DNA of 6,538 bases from Chryseobacterium sp. (GTDB taxonomy: Bacteria > Bacteroidota > Bacteroidia > Flavobacteriales > Weeksellaceae), in NCBI GenBank assembly GCA_003248755.1, contig QFQW01000130.1, positions 1-6,538 of the forward strand, read 5' to 3'. Made by a program: the position numbers and the translations under genes. Below are positions 1 to 6,440 of the stretch, in pieces (the stretch's first letter is position 1; every line of letters starts with the position of its first letter). Under the pieces are notes generated by a model. It was not told the origin of the DNA and did no database searches. It worked only from the letters and a program-made list of their open reading frames with translations.

Positions 1-1181
1 AAGCTGCAGTTGAACCATTCTTGAGAGATGAGATTTCTCCGGAAAACAAAGAACAGCTTTCAACTCTGTTAAATGATATTTGGACTAATACTTCAAGAAA
101 AATTTCTGATTCCAGAAAAATCCCAATCGCTGATTTAAAAACAATTACCGATAGTCTTTACAGCTATCTTCCCAACCTAAGTCATCAATATAAATTGGCT
201 GATCAGCTGATTCAAAAATCGGAATATGATAATATCATCAAGAAAAAATTGAATATTGAAACTGATAAAAAACTTAACAAAATATCTTTTGTAAAATACT
301 CTGAATCATTAGAAAACAATGAAAGAGGGAATAAAATCGCCGTTCTTTATGCTTCCGGAGCTATATACAACGGAAAAGGTTATGATGGAATCTATTCTGA
401 AAACTTTGTAAAAGAAATCAAAAAACTTCAAAAAGATGACGACATAAAAGCTGTCGTTTTCAGAATCAACTCTCCCGGAGGAAGCGCCAATGCTTCCGAT
501 GAGATCCTTTTTGAGATGCAGCAGCTTAAACGCAAAAAACCGGTTATTGTTTCATTTGGTGATTATGCGGCTTCGGGTGGATATTATATCGCTATGGGCG
601 CGGACAAAATCTTTTCTGAGCCTAATACGCTTACAGGATCAATTGGTGTTTTTGGTGTTATTCCTTACTTCAAAGAGCTGGCTGATAAAAATGGAATTAG
701 AAGTGACATTGTTTCTACAAATGCTAACTCAATGATGATTTCTTCAATTAATGGTCTTAGCCCCGGAACGCTTAACATCATGACAAGAAGTGTAGAGTCT
801 ACTTATCAACGTTTTGTCCATTTTGTAACCCAGAACAGAAAAAAAACTTTTGAACAGATTGACTCTGTTGGTGGAGGCAGAATCTGGTCTGGAGTTAGGG
901 CTAAAGAAATAGGACTTGTCGATGAAATAGGGTCTTTGCAGGATGCAATTAAATTTGCTGCAAAATCTGCAAGTTTAAAAGACTATAGCATCTCTTCTTA
1001 TCCTTCAAAAATTTCAAAATTTGAACAAATATTTTCCTCCGAAACTGATGAAGACTTTTCAACAAGGTTAATAAAAAATAAAATAGGAAAAGAGAATTTC
1101 AAAATCTTTCAACACATTACAGACCCTAATACAAAATCTTCTGTAATGATGGAAAGTCCTTTTACAATCAAAGTCAATTAG
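1..1181 (+). CDS. sppA: Signal peptide peptidase SppA (67K type), 3' part; 5' end outside window
   Basis: SppA is a membrane-bound serine protease of family S49 that degrades cleaved signal peptides; it uses a Ser/Lys dyad. The frame is open to the left edge: codons from base 3 read AAVEPF, which matches the segment right after the catalytic lysine of E. coli SppA (K209, in YKSAVEPF). So the TTG at 21 is not the start. About 392 residues are visible, followed by TAG. The second S49 domain is complete: NSPGGSA (SPGG at visible residues 157-160) is the usual oxyanion-region motif, and AASGGYY carries the nucleophile serine (visible residue 191, codon 573-575), followed by LTGSIGVFGV. The N-terminal domain and membrane anchor lie outside. 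The gene is followed at once by a hairpin terminator, so it ends its transcription unit. The family call is firm; whether it is full length cannot be seen here. Confidence 0.95.
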   Translation, partial: AAVEPFLRDEISPENKEQLSTLLNDIWTNTSRKISDSRKIPIADLKTITDSLYSYLPNLSHQYKLADQLIQKSEYDNIIKKKLNIETDKKLNKISFVKYSESLENNERGNKIAVLYASGAIYNGKGYDGIYSENFVKEIKKLQKDDDIKAVVFRINSPGGSANASDEILFEMQQLKRKKPVIVSFGDYAASGGYYIAMGADKIFSEPNTLTGSIGVFGVIPYFKELADKNGIRSDIVSTNANSMMISSINGLSPGTLNIMTRSVESTYQRFVHFVTQNRKKTFEQIDSVGGGRIWSGVRAKEIGLVDEIGSLQDAIKFAAKSASLKDYSISSYPSKISKFEQIFSSETDEDFSTRLIKNKIGKENFKIFQHITDPNTKSSVMMESPFTIKVN

Positions 1182-1203
1182 TCATATTCAATTCTAGCAA
1201 ATA

Positions 1204-1230
1204 AAAAACCTCTCGATGCGAGAGGTTTTT
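1204..1230. terminator. Bidirectional rho-independent terminator between sppA and deoC
   Basis: A perfect hairpin: AAAAACCTCTCG (1204-1215), loop ATG, CGAGAGGTTTTT (1219-1230). The arms are 12 bp with a 7-bp GC-containing core. Read on +, the stem ends in five T and more T-rich sequence, which suits sppA (stop at 1181). Read on -, it ends in six T, which suits deoC (stop codon at 1260-1262). It therefore serves both convergent genes. Confidence 0.9.
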
Positions 1231-1259
1231 ATTTATATTAATAAAGTAACCAATTAACA

Positions 1260-2003
1260 TTAATAACCCGCTCCACCTTTACCTTTACCAAGAAGTGCTT
1301 TTGCTGATGACGTTCCAATTCTTTGGATACCCATTGTTATCATTTTTTCTGCATCGGCAGGAGTTTTAACTCCACCAGCTGCCTTTACGGGAAGTTGTCC
1401 TGCGTTATCCAGCATAATTTTTACACCTTCGAAGGTTGCTCCATTTGGTTTCCCTCCTTCTGTTATATAGAATCCTGTGGAAGATTTAACAAAAATCTTT
1501 GAAAAATCTTTTTCGTCAAAGTTAGCTTGAGCCCATTTCCAAATATCAGAAGTCAGATCAGCAATTTGCTCGTCTGAAAGCGCTGCAATCTCAATAATCC
1601 ATTTTACAGTTTTACCGAATTCTAAACCTAACTTTGTTCCTTCAACAAATTCTTTTTCAACCAAAGCTAATTCTCCTTTTTTGAAAGCTTCATAATTGAT
1701 AACATAATCCAACTCGTCCACACCATCCAAAATTGCCTGATTGGCTTCTTTAAGCTTATCTTCCAAGGAATAAGTTCCCTCGTGAAAACCGATAACTGTT
1801 CCTACCAGAACTTCAGATTTTTTTGAAACTAAATAATCTTTAATCAGTTTGACATAATTCGGACGAATCATTACTTCTTTGAAATGGTAAGCAATTGCTT
1901 CGTCTGTCAAATCTCTAACCACTTCGAAAGTTTGTTCCTCTGTCAATCCGGATTGTTCCGGAGTTTTGAGATATGTTGAGTCTAAATATTGATTGATTTC
2001 CAT
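1260..2003 (-). CDS. deoC: Deoxyribose-phosphate aldolase (DERA)
   Basis: DeoC (EC 4.1.2.4) is a cytosolic class I aldolase that splits 2-deoxyribose 5-phosphate into glyceraldehyde 3-phosphate and acetaldehyde in deoxynucleoside catabolism. The 247-residue length fits the family. FVKSSTG (171-177) holds the Schiff-base lysine K173. VKAAGGVKT holds the second lysine K207. D99 in ELDYVINY corresponds to the proton-relay aspartate of E. coli DeoC. GTSSAKAL near the C-terminus is the phosphate-binding stretch. I chose the ATG at 2001-2003 (MEINQYLDSTYLK). The frame extends to a TTG at 2030, but those nine extra codons (MYPFFIFVI) lie in the stem and T-tract of the upstream terminator and do not look like family sequence. 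There is no clear Shine-Dalgarno, as is usual in this phylum. The gene sits downstream of, and on the same strand as, the Lrp-type regulator, but is separated from it by a hairpin. Confidence 0.95.
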   Translation of the reverse strand: MEINQYLDSTYLKTPEQSGLTEEQTFEVVRDLTDEAIAYHFKEVMIRPNYVKLIKDYLVSKKSEVLVGTVIGFHEGTYSLEDKLKEANQAILDGVDELDYVINYEAFKKGELALVEKEFVEGTKLGLEFGKTVKWIIEIAALSDEQIADLTSDIWKWAQANFDEKDFSKIFVKSSTGFYITEGGKPNGATFEGVKIMLDNAGQLPVKAAGGVKTPADAEKMITMGIQRIGTSSAKALLGKGKGGAGY

Positions 2004-2008
2004 AATTA

Positions 2009-2016
2009 CAAAAATA
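2009..2016 (-). promoter_or_regulatory. Possible -7 box (TATTTTTG) for deoC
   Basis: On the minus strand TATTTTTG matches the Bacteroidota -7 consensus TAnnTTTG exactly. It lies only five bases before the deoC ATG, so a transcript starting at the usual distance would be leaderless or nearly so. The only TTG close upstream (2030-2028) is 11 bases away, too short for a normal -33 element, and the box overlaps the T-tract of the terminator. It may be chance in T-rich DNA. Confidence 0.25.
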
Positions 2017-2018
2017 AA

Positions 2019-2047
2019 AAAAGGATACAAATATCTTGTATCCTTTT
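2019..2047 (-). terminator. Rho-independent terminator after the Lrp-type gene, in the deoC leader
   Basis: Arms AAAAGGATACAA (2019-2030) and TTGTATCCTTTT (2036-2047) are perfectly complementary over 12 bp around a 5-base loop. Read on the minus strand, the stem runs into seven T, then A and five T. It starts 17 bases past the regulator's stop codon and ends about 15 bases before the deoC ATG. It should stop most read-through from the regulator into deoC, unless conditionally bypassed. Confidence 0.85.
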
Positions 2048-2063
2048 GTGATTATCTGAAATT

Positions 2064-2534
2064 TTAAACTTTCAACTGTCTGTTGATGCTTTGTTCAAGC
2101 GAGATAAACGTCTCTGTTCTGGTAACTCCCTTCAATTTCTGAATCTTGTTAAGAATCTGCATCAAGTGATCATTGTCTTTACAAAGAACTTTCAAAAATA
2201 TGGTGTAATTCCCTGTGGTGTAATGTGCTTCTACAACTTCATTTACAAGGTTAAGATTTTTAATTGCATCTTGATAATGACTTGGCTGTTCAAGAAAAAC
2301 ACCAATATAAGAAACTACTTTGTACCCAATTTTCCTTGGATTAAGGAAAGAAATAGAATTTTCTATGACACCTGCCTGTTCTAACTTCTTAATTCTCTGA
2401 TGAACCGCCGTTGTAGAAATCCCAACGTGTTTGGAGATATGTGCAAGAGAAGTTTTAGCATTATCCATTAACATATAAATAATCTCTTTATCAACTCCGT
2501 CTAGATGATAACCTGATTCGGAAGCACTCTTCAT
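2064..2534 (-). CDS. Lrp/AsnC-family transcriptional regulator
   Basis: This is a 156-residue DNA-binding regulator of the feast/famine (Lrp/AsnC) class, which usually bind amino acids or related small molecules and act as dimers or octamers. The N-terminal winged helix-turn-helix covers about residues 10-60: LDGVDKEIIYML opens it as in Lrp, and SLAHISKHVGISTTAVHQRI (29-48) is the HTH, followed by KKLEQAGVI. The RAM/effector domain covers about 72-147, with YTTGNYTIFLKV (105-116) in the place of the Lrp segment VSGDFDYLLK. The length is normal and the start is the ATG at 2532-2534. A TAnnTTTG box lies 52 bases upstream. The neighbours are deoC downstream and the amylase gene divergently upstream. 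The ligand and targets cannot be read from sequence; autoregulation is common in the family but is inference here. Confidence 0.93.
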   Translation of the reverse strand: MKSASESGYHLDGVDKEIIYMLMDNAKTSLAHISKHVGISTTAVHQRIKKLEQAGVIENSISFLNPRKIGYKVVSYIGVFLEQPSHYQDAIKNLNLVNEVVEAHYTTGNYTIFLKVLCKDNDHLMQILNKIQKLKGVTRTETFISLEQSINRQLKV

Positions 2535-2586
2535 AATTTATTTTGTTTTTGATATTAAATTAAAAAATAATTAAGGCTAAAAATAG

Positions 2587-2594
2587 CAAAAATA
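2587..2594 (-). promoter_or_regulatory. Putative -7 box (TATTTTTG) of the Lrp-type gene
   Basis: The minus strand reads TATTTTTG, an exact match to TAnnTTTG. Transcription would begin near 2580, giving a leader of roughly 45 bases to the ATG at 2534. No TTG lies at the expected -33 distance, so the match rests on one element in T-rich DNA. Confidence 0.4.
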
Positions 2595-2688
2595 TAATTC
2601 ATTTGATTATTTTGATTGAAATTTTAAATATCAGATTAAAAATTCACACTTAAATTAAGTAATTTTTCATTATTTTTTTCCCGCTCGT

Positions 2689-2707
2689 AAATTTATAGAA
2701 ATTTATA
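2689..2707. repeat. Tandem AAATTTATA direct repeat, 10-bp spacing
   Basis: AAATTTATA occurs at 2689-2697 and again at 2699-2707, separated by one G, so the copies are one helical turn apart. It lies about 95 bases upstream of the regulator's -7 box and about 250 bases upstream of the amylase start. It could be a protein-binding site or chance in AT-rich sequence. Confidence 0.5.
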
Positions 2708-2810
2708 AGAACTATAAAAATATATTGTTGATTATTTTATAAAAACAACACAAATATCATTTAACATAAAATCAAATTGAAGAAGGAACCACAATTAATT
2801 TTTAGTTAAA

Positions 2811-2892
2811 ACAAAATTAATAATCCTAAAATAAAAATCAATAAAATACAAAATTAAAATACTGAAAATCAAATATATAAATACAAAATTAA
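2811..2892. repeat. Three direct copies of ACAAAATTAA upstream of the amylase gene
   Basis: Exact copies lie at 2811-2820, 2848-2857 and 2883-2892, spaced 37 and 35 bases. The last two are part of a 14-base identity, AAATACAAAATTAA (2844-2857 and 2879-2892). A second word, AAAATCAA, recurs at 2768-2775, 2834-2841 and 2865-2872, so a degenerate unit of about 31-37 bases seems repeated. The position, within 150 bases of the amylase ATG, would suit regulator binding or curved promoter DNA. No function is proven. Confidence 0.6.
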
Positions 2893-2926
2893 CAGAAAAA
2901 TAAAAACTTATTTTTTGTTCTGAAAA

Positions 2927-2946
2927 AAGTATATATTTATACACTT
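2927..2946. promoter_or_regulatory. Imperfect palindrome before the amylase start, possible operator
   Basis: AAGTATATA (2927-2935) and TATACACTT (2938-2946) are inverted copies with 8 of 9 positions matching and a 2-base centre. The site ends 13 bases before the amylase ATG, where a bound protein could block transcription or an RNA hairpin could affect translation. The AT-rich core makes chance likely enough that this stays a candidate. Confidence 0.35.
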
Positions 2947-2959
2947 ATATATAGACCTT

Positions 2960-5773
2960 ATGAAATTTTTTTACAACTTGATTGCATTCTTTATTGCAAT
3001 CTCAGCTTTTGCGCAGACCCAGACGGTGACTTACTCCATCAATCCGGCTGCCTTTAACGAAGATGAATCCATCACCATTACATTTAATGGCAGTAGTATT
3101 AACGAGTCCACTTGGGGCGTTACCAACAACTCCCTTTATCTTTGGTCATGGTCTTATGATCTTAATGACATTAATAGTCAGGATTGCCCAACTAATGGTA
3201 CTTGGACTTCCTCTAACGAAGCAAACAAACTGACTTATAATTCTGGAAATGACACTTACTCCATTACATTTGTCCCAAAAACATTTTATAACAGAACTGG
3301 GCTTGGAAGAATTGGTTTCCTATTAAAAACAAAAACAGGAAACGGACAATCTCAGGACATCTACTCAGAAGTAGGAAAATTCCAGTTTGTAACAACAACT
3401 CCAAAAAATGGAACAGTTAATTTTACCGCTTCAGGAAACAATTATCCTATATCCTATAGTACTTCTTTACCTGCTAACTATGTTGTAAAAGCTAATGGAA
3501 ATACTATATACACAGGAAACAATGTATCATCAATGTTTACTGCGTACAATATTACAACTGATAATCAGATTGAACTAACTGCAACCAGTGTTGCAGACGG
3601 AACTGTTTTAACTTCTAAATTCTCGATTTCACCAACTCCTAACGTTCAAACTGCAGCAATACCTTCTTATATGAGACAAGGTATCAGCTATGATCCAAAT
3701 GACCCAACTAAAGTTGGATTAGCGCTTTATGCACCATTCAAAAGTTATGTTCATGTTATAGGAAGTTTCAATAATTGGCAAGTCTCCTCCAATTATCTAA
3801 TGAAAAGAGATGCAACAAATGCCAATCTATATTGGATAGAAATCACAGGACTTACACCACAACAAGTTTACACTTTCCAGTACAGAACAAGTGATGGTGT
3901 AAAAGTGGCAGACCCTTACTCAACATTAGTTTTATCTCCCGATGATGACCCTTGGATCTCTTCTACAACTTATCCAAATCTACCGGCTTATCCTGCTGGT
4001 CAACAATATGATGTTTCTGTAATCCAAACAGCTAAACCTGCTTACAACTGGACGGTAAATAATTTCCAGAAGCCTGCGAAACAAAACCTTATTGTTTATG
4101 AAGCTTTGGTCAGAGACTTCACAGCGCAGCAAAACTGGCAGTCAATGATTGATAAAATCCCTTACATCAAAGGGCTAAATGTGAATGCTATCGAGTTGAT
4201 GCCGGTAATGGAATTTGACGGAAACAATTCTTGGGGATATAATCCCGGGTTCCATTTAGCATTAGATAAAGCTTACGGAACTCCGGAAAAATTTAAGGAA
4301 TTCATTGATAAATGCCACCAAAACGGAATCGCAGTAATTTTGGATGTTGCCTTAAATCATGCTACAGGAAGATCACCATTAGAAAGACTCTGGTCTACAA
4401 GTACAACAGGCGGATATGGCGATGTTGCATCGAACAACCCATATTTCAATCAGATCGCTAAGCATGCATATAGTGTATTCTATGACTTCAACCATTCGAA
4501 ATCTGAAACAAGATATTATGTAAACCGAGTATTGGAACAATGGATTACAGAATATAAAATCGATGGATTCCGTTGGGATTTAACAAAAGGGTTCACTCAA
4601 AATTGTACGCCTTCAGACGAAGCTTGTACAGGTGCTTATCAACAAGACAGAGTTGATATTTTGAAACTATATTCAGACTATCAATGGTCATATGATCCTA
4701 CATCTTATATAATTTTTGAACACTTAGGAACAGATGCAGAAGAGCAACAATGGGCAAATTATAGAGTCAATGAAGGGAAAGGTGTAATGATGTGGGATAA
4801 CTTGACAGGACCTTTTGGTCAAAACACGATGGGCTACGATTCTAATAGCAATTTTAACAGAATCGATTTTGAAAATCACGGATTCTCAGAAAGAAGAAAT
4901 GTAGGTTATGGAGAAAGTCATGACGAAGAGCGTTTGATGTATAAAAATCTGACTTACGGCAACGGAAGTGTAAAAACCTTAGCAACGGCTCTTGAAAGAC
5001 AAAAAGCATTTGGTGCTGTTTTCTTCACAGTTCCCGGCCCTAAAATGCTTTGGCAGTTCGGAGAATTGGGTTACGAATTCAGTATCAACAGATGTGAGAA
5101 CGGAACAATAAGCAACGATTGCAGAACTTCTCCGAAACCAGTTGCTTTCACTTTAGGTTACGATACAAATGCAAGCAGAAAAGCAATCTATGATACCTGG
5201 GCAAAAATTTTACAGATCAGATTGTCAAGTCAAGTTTTTGATACAACAACATTTACTGTAGAGTCCGGAAATCTATTGCCAAGAATCTATGTCTGGAATG
5301 ATGCTTTACCGGCAAGTTCTTTGAAAAACGTAGTGGTAGTAGCAAACTTTACAACTTCTGCTCAGACCGTAACACCTAATTTCCCTTATGCCGGAAATTG
5401 GTACAATCTGATGGACAATTCTTCTATGAATGCCAACGGTTCCACAACGGTTGTGCTTCAACCGGGAGAATTCAGAATTTTTGGTAATCAGACGGCTTTG
5501 GCTACAGACGAAACTAAAATCGATGCTAACAAAACATCATTACAAATTGTTCAGAATCCGGCAACAAACGGCGAGCTTAAAATCAGGTACAACAGAGCTA
5601 AAAACGGACAAATCAACATCTACGACCTTAACGGTAAATTAGTAAAATCTTTCGGACTGAAATCTGCTAAAGGAGACGAAACATTCTCTGTAAATGGTAT
5701 TAGTACAGGAAATTACTTGGTTCAGTTAAAATCAGATGAAGGTTTGGCTGTTTCTAAACTAATCATCAAATAA
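2960..5773 (+). CDS. Secreted GH13 alpha-amylase-family glycoside hydrolase with T9SS type A sorting domain
   Basis: This is a predicted extracellular or surface enzyme acting on alpha-glucans such as starch or glycogen. Residues 1-18 form a signal peptide, probably cut after AFA. Residues 19-145 and about 150-225 look like two beta-sandwich/Ig-like domains. About 250-330 is a CBM48/E-set-type domain (GSFNNWQ at 269-274 and neighbours). The GH13 barrel follows from about 375. Region I is DVALNH (462-467), region II GFRWDLTKG with nucleophile D540 and R538, region III IIFEHLG with acid/base E587, region IV GESHDEER with H654 and transition-state D655. SWGYNPG (424-430) lies near the substrate site. 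Cys549/556 and Cys712/721 are close pairs that could form disulfides. A beta domain lies near 775-843. Residues about 860-937, with NPATNGELKI, IYDLNGKLV and a KLIIK end, form the T9SS signal. All catalytic residues are present, so it should be active. Exact specificity (amylase, pullulanase-like or other) is not decidable. No susC/susD genes adjoin it here. Confidence 0.93.
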   Translation: MKFFYNLIAFFIAISAFAQTQTVTYSINPAAFNEDESITITFNGSSINESTWGVTNNSLYLWSWSYDLNDINSQDCPTNGTWTSSNEANKLTYNSGNDTYSITFVPKTFYNRTGLGRIGFLLKTKTGNGQSQDIYSEVGKFQFVTTTPKNGTVNFTASGNNYPISYSTSLPANYVVKANGNTIYTGNNVSSMFTAYNITTDNQIELTATSVADGTVLTSKFSISPTPNVQTAAIPSYMRQGISYDPNDPTKVGLALYAPFKSYVHVIGSFNNWQVSSNYLMKRDATNANLYWIEITGLTPQQVYTFQYRTSDGVKVADPYSTLVLSPDDDPWISSTTYPNLPAYPAGQQYDVSVIQTAKPAYNWTVNNFQKPAKQNLIVYEALVRDFTAQQNWQSMIDKIPYIKGLNVNAIELMPVMEFDGNNSWGYNPGFHLALDKAYGTPEKFKEFIDKCHQNGIAVILDVALNHATGRSPLERLWSTSTTGGYGDVASNNPYFNQIAKHAYSVFYDFNHSKSETRYYVNRVLEQWITEYKIDGFRWDLTKGFTQNCTPSDEACTGAYQQDRVDILKLYSDYQWSYDPTSYIIFEHLGTDAEEQQWANYRVNEGKGVMMWDNLTGPFGQNTMGYDSNSNFNRIDFENHGFSERRNVGYGESHDEERLMYKNLTYGNGSVKTLATALERQKAFGAVFFTVPGPKMLWQFGELGYEFSINRCENGTISNDCRTSPKPVAFTLGYDTNASRKAIYDTWAKILQIRLSSQVFDTTTFTVESGNLLPRIYVWNDALPASSLKNVVVVANFTTSAQTVTPNFPYAGNWYNLMDNSSMNANGSTTVVLQPGEFRIFGNQTALATDETKIDANKTSLQIVQNPATNGELKIRYNRAKNGQINIYDLNGKLVKSFGLKSAKGDETFSVNGISTGNYLVQLKSDEGLAVSKLIIK

Positions 5774-5797
5774 CAAAATAAACTTTCAAATCAAATG

Positions 5798-5825
5798 AAA
5801 ACGCCTCAGCTAGCTGAGGCGTTTT
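5798..5825. terminator. Perfectly palindromic terminator between the amylase and SRPBCC genes
   Basis: The 20-base core at 5802-5821 is a perfect palindrome (CGCCTCAGCT followed by its complement). Flanking AAAA and TTTT extend the arms to 14 bp, with CTAG at the tip. On + it ends in six T, 24 bases after the amylase stop codon. On - it ends in four T, just past the stop codon of the SRPBCC gene at 5834-5836. It should end both convergent transcripts. Confidence 0.92.
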
Positions 5826-5833
5826 TTATTTTT

Positions 5834-6364
5834 CTATTTTTCAGAAAGTGCTTTCAGTTTTCCAAGACCTTCCGAGAAAGATTTGTTCATTTGCCACGTC
5901 ATCATTGGCTTCATTGGTTTGAAAAGTGTTTCAATTTCATAATCAATCGTCCAGGTTACTTTGGTTTTAGAACCTTCAGAAGCCAAAAGCAAATCAGAAG
6001 TCGCATTGTCCTCCATAGGTTTGATAAAATGCATCTTTGTCGCCACTTTTTCGTTTGGAACAATCGCTGTGATTTCCTGTTCACCTTCGCCAACGTCATC
6101 ATTTCCTTTCCAATGGTAGCCGTCGCCAACTTCGCCAGCAGTTCCTTTGTAAGTTACGGTCAAATTCGGGTCCATTTTCATCCAGGGATTCCAAGTGTTA
6201 AAAGCTTTCATAGAATTTACATTCTGCCACACTTTCTCTTTCGGAGCATTGATGACGAGAGATTGTTCGTTATGACATTTGCTGTCAAAAAACAACATTG
6301 CAATCACGCAATAAGTAATGATTACCACCACGACGATGCTAATAATTTTTAGAAATTTCTTCAT
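5834..6364 (-). CDS. Membrane-anchored SRPBCC-fold (polyketide cyclase/START-like) protein
   Basis: This 176-residue protein has one N-terminal hydrophobic segment (about residues 5-26, IISIVVVVIITYCVIAMLFF) behind a KK-containing start, which suggests an inner-membrane anchor or uncleaved signal. The rest is an SRPBCC-type domain: SLVINAPKEKVWQNVNSMKA (35-54) is the typical opening strand and helix, WNPWMKMDP (58-66) follows, WKGNDDVGEGEQEI (85-98) is the central GxG-type strand region, and TKVTWTIDYEI (134-144) precedes the long C-terminal helix. These proteins have a hydrophobic ligand cavity, but the ligand is unknown and no catalytic residues can be named. The start is the ATG at 6362-6364, with a TAnnTTTG box 25 bases upstream. 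It appears to be transcribed alone, ending at the shared palindromic terminator. Confidence 0.85.
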   Translation of the reverse strand: MKKFLKIISIVVVVIITYCVIAMLFFDSKCHNEQSLVINAPKEKVWQNVNSMKAFNTWNPWMKMDPNLTVTYKGTAGEVGDGYHWKGNDDVGEGEQEITAIVPNEKVATKMHFIKPMEDNATSDLLLASEGSKTKVTWTIDYEIETLFKPMKPMMTWQMNKSFSEGLGKLKALSEK

Positions 6365-6388
6365 AATAAGTTAGTTTTAAGTTTAAAA

Positions 6389-6396
6389 CAAATCTA
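6389..6396 (-). promoter_or_regulatory. Putative -7 box (TAGATTTG) of the SRPBCC gene
   Basis: The minus strand reads TAGATTTG, an exact TAnnTTTG match, which would give a leader of about 18 bases. A TTG lies 15 bases upstream, somewhat closer than the usual -33 spacing, so the promoter is plausible but not certain. Confidence 0.45.
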
Positions 6397-6440
6397 AAAA
6401 GAATTTGAACACAAAAACTTTTCCTATGACAATATTTATT

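Larger units (their letters stand above)
2535..2959. other. AT-rich divergent intergenic region between the regulator and the amylase gene
   Basis: These 425 bases hold no convincing gene: every frame is closed by frequent stops and no start has family-like sequence after it. The region holds the promoter box of the minus-strand regulator (2587-2594), a tandem AAATTTATA repeat (2689-2707), three copies of ACAAAATTAA (2811-2892) and an imperfect palindrome just before the amylase start (2927-2946). No plus-strand TAnnTTTG box with a proper -33 TTG was found. The nearest are TATTTTTTG (2909-2917, one base too long) and TATATTTA (2932-2939, last base wrong). The amylase promoter is presumably here but is unplaced. 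Confidence 0.7.

Noticed and set aside
490..735. Second plus-strand frame inside sppA
   Set aside because: It overlaps the catalytic domain of sppA out of frame and has no family features.
2004..2030. N-terminal extension of deoC to a TTG at 2030
   Set aside because: The extra codons come from the terminator stem and T-tract, and the ATG at 2003 gives the normal DeoC start.
2091..2384. Plus-strand open frame opposite the Lrp-type gene
   Set aside because: Antisense shadow of a clear regulator; no recognisable protein features.
2781..2787. AGAAGGA, a Shine-Dalgarno-like word in the intergenic region
   Set aside because: No start codon with an open frame follows at a usable distance; the amylase ATG is over 170 bases away.
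2909..2917. TATTTTTTG as a -7 box for the amylase
   Set aside because: It is one base longer than TAnnTTTG and has no TTG at the -33 distance, so it was not listed as a promoter.
2535..2959. Possible CRISPR array from the spaced repeats
   Set aside because: Repeats are only 10-14 bases, AT-only apart from one C, with low-complexity spacers and no cas genes.
5430..5642. Out-of-frame open stretch inside the amylase gene
   Set aside because: It overlaps the conserved C-terminal and sorting domain of the amylase; a shadow frame.
5795..6352. Long plus-strand open frame opposite the SRPBCC gene
   Set aside because: It starts inside the terminator hairpin, its product resembles no family I know, and the minus strand carries a well-formed SRPBCC protein with a promoter box.
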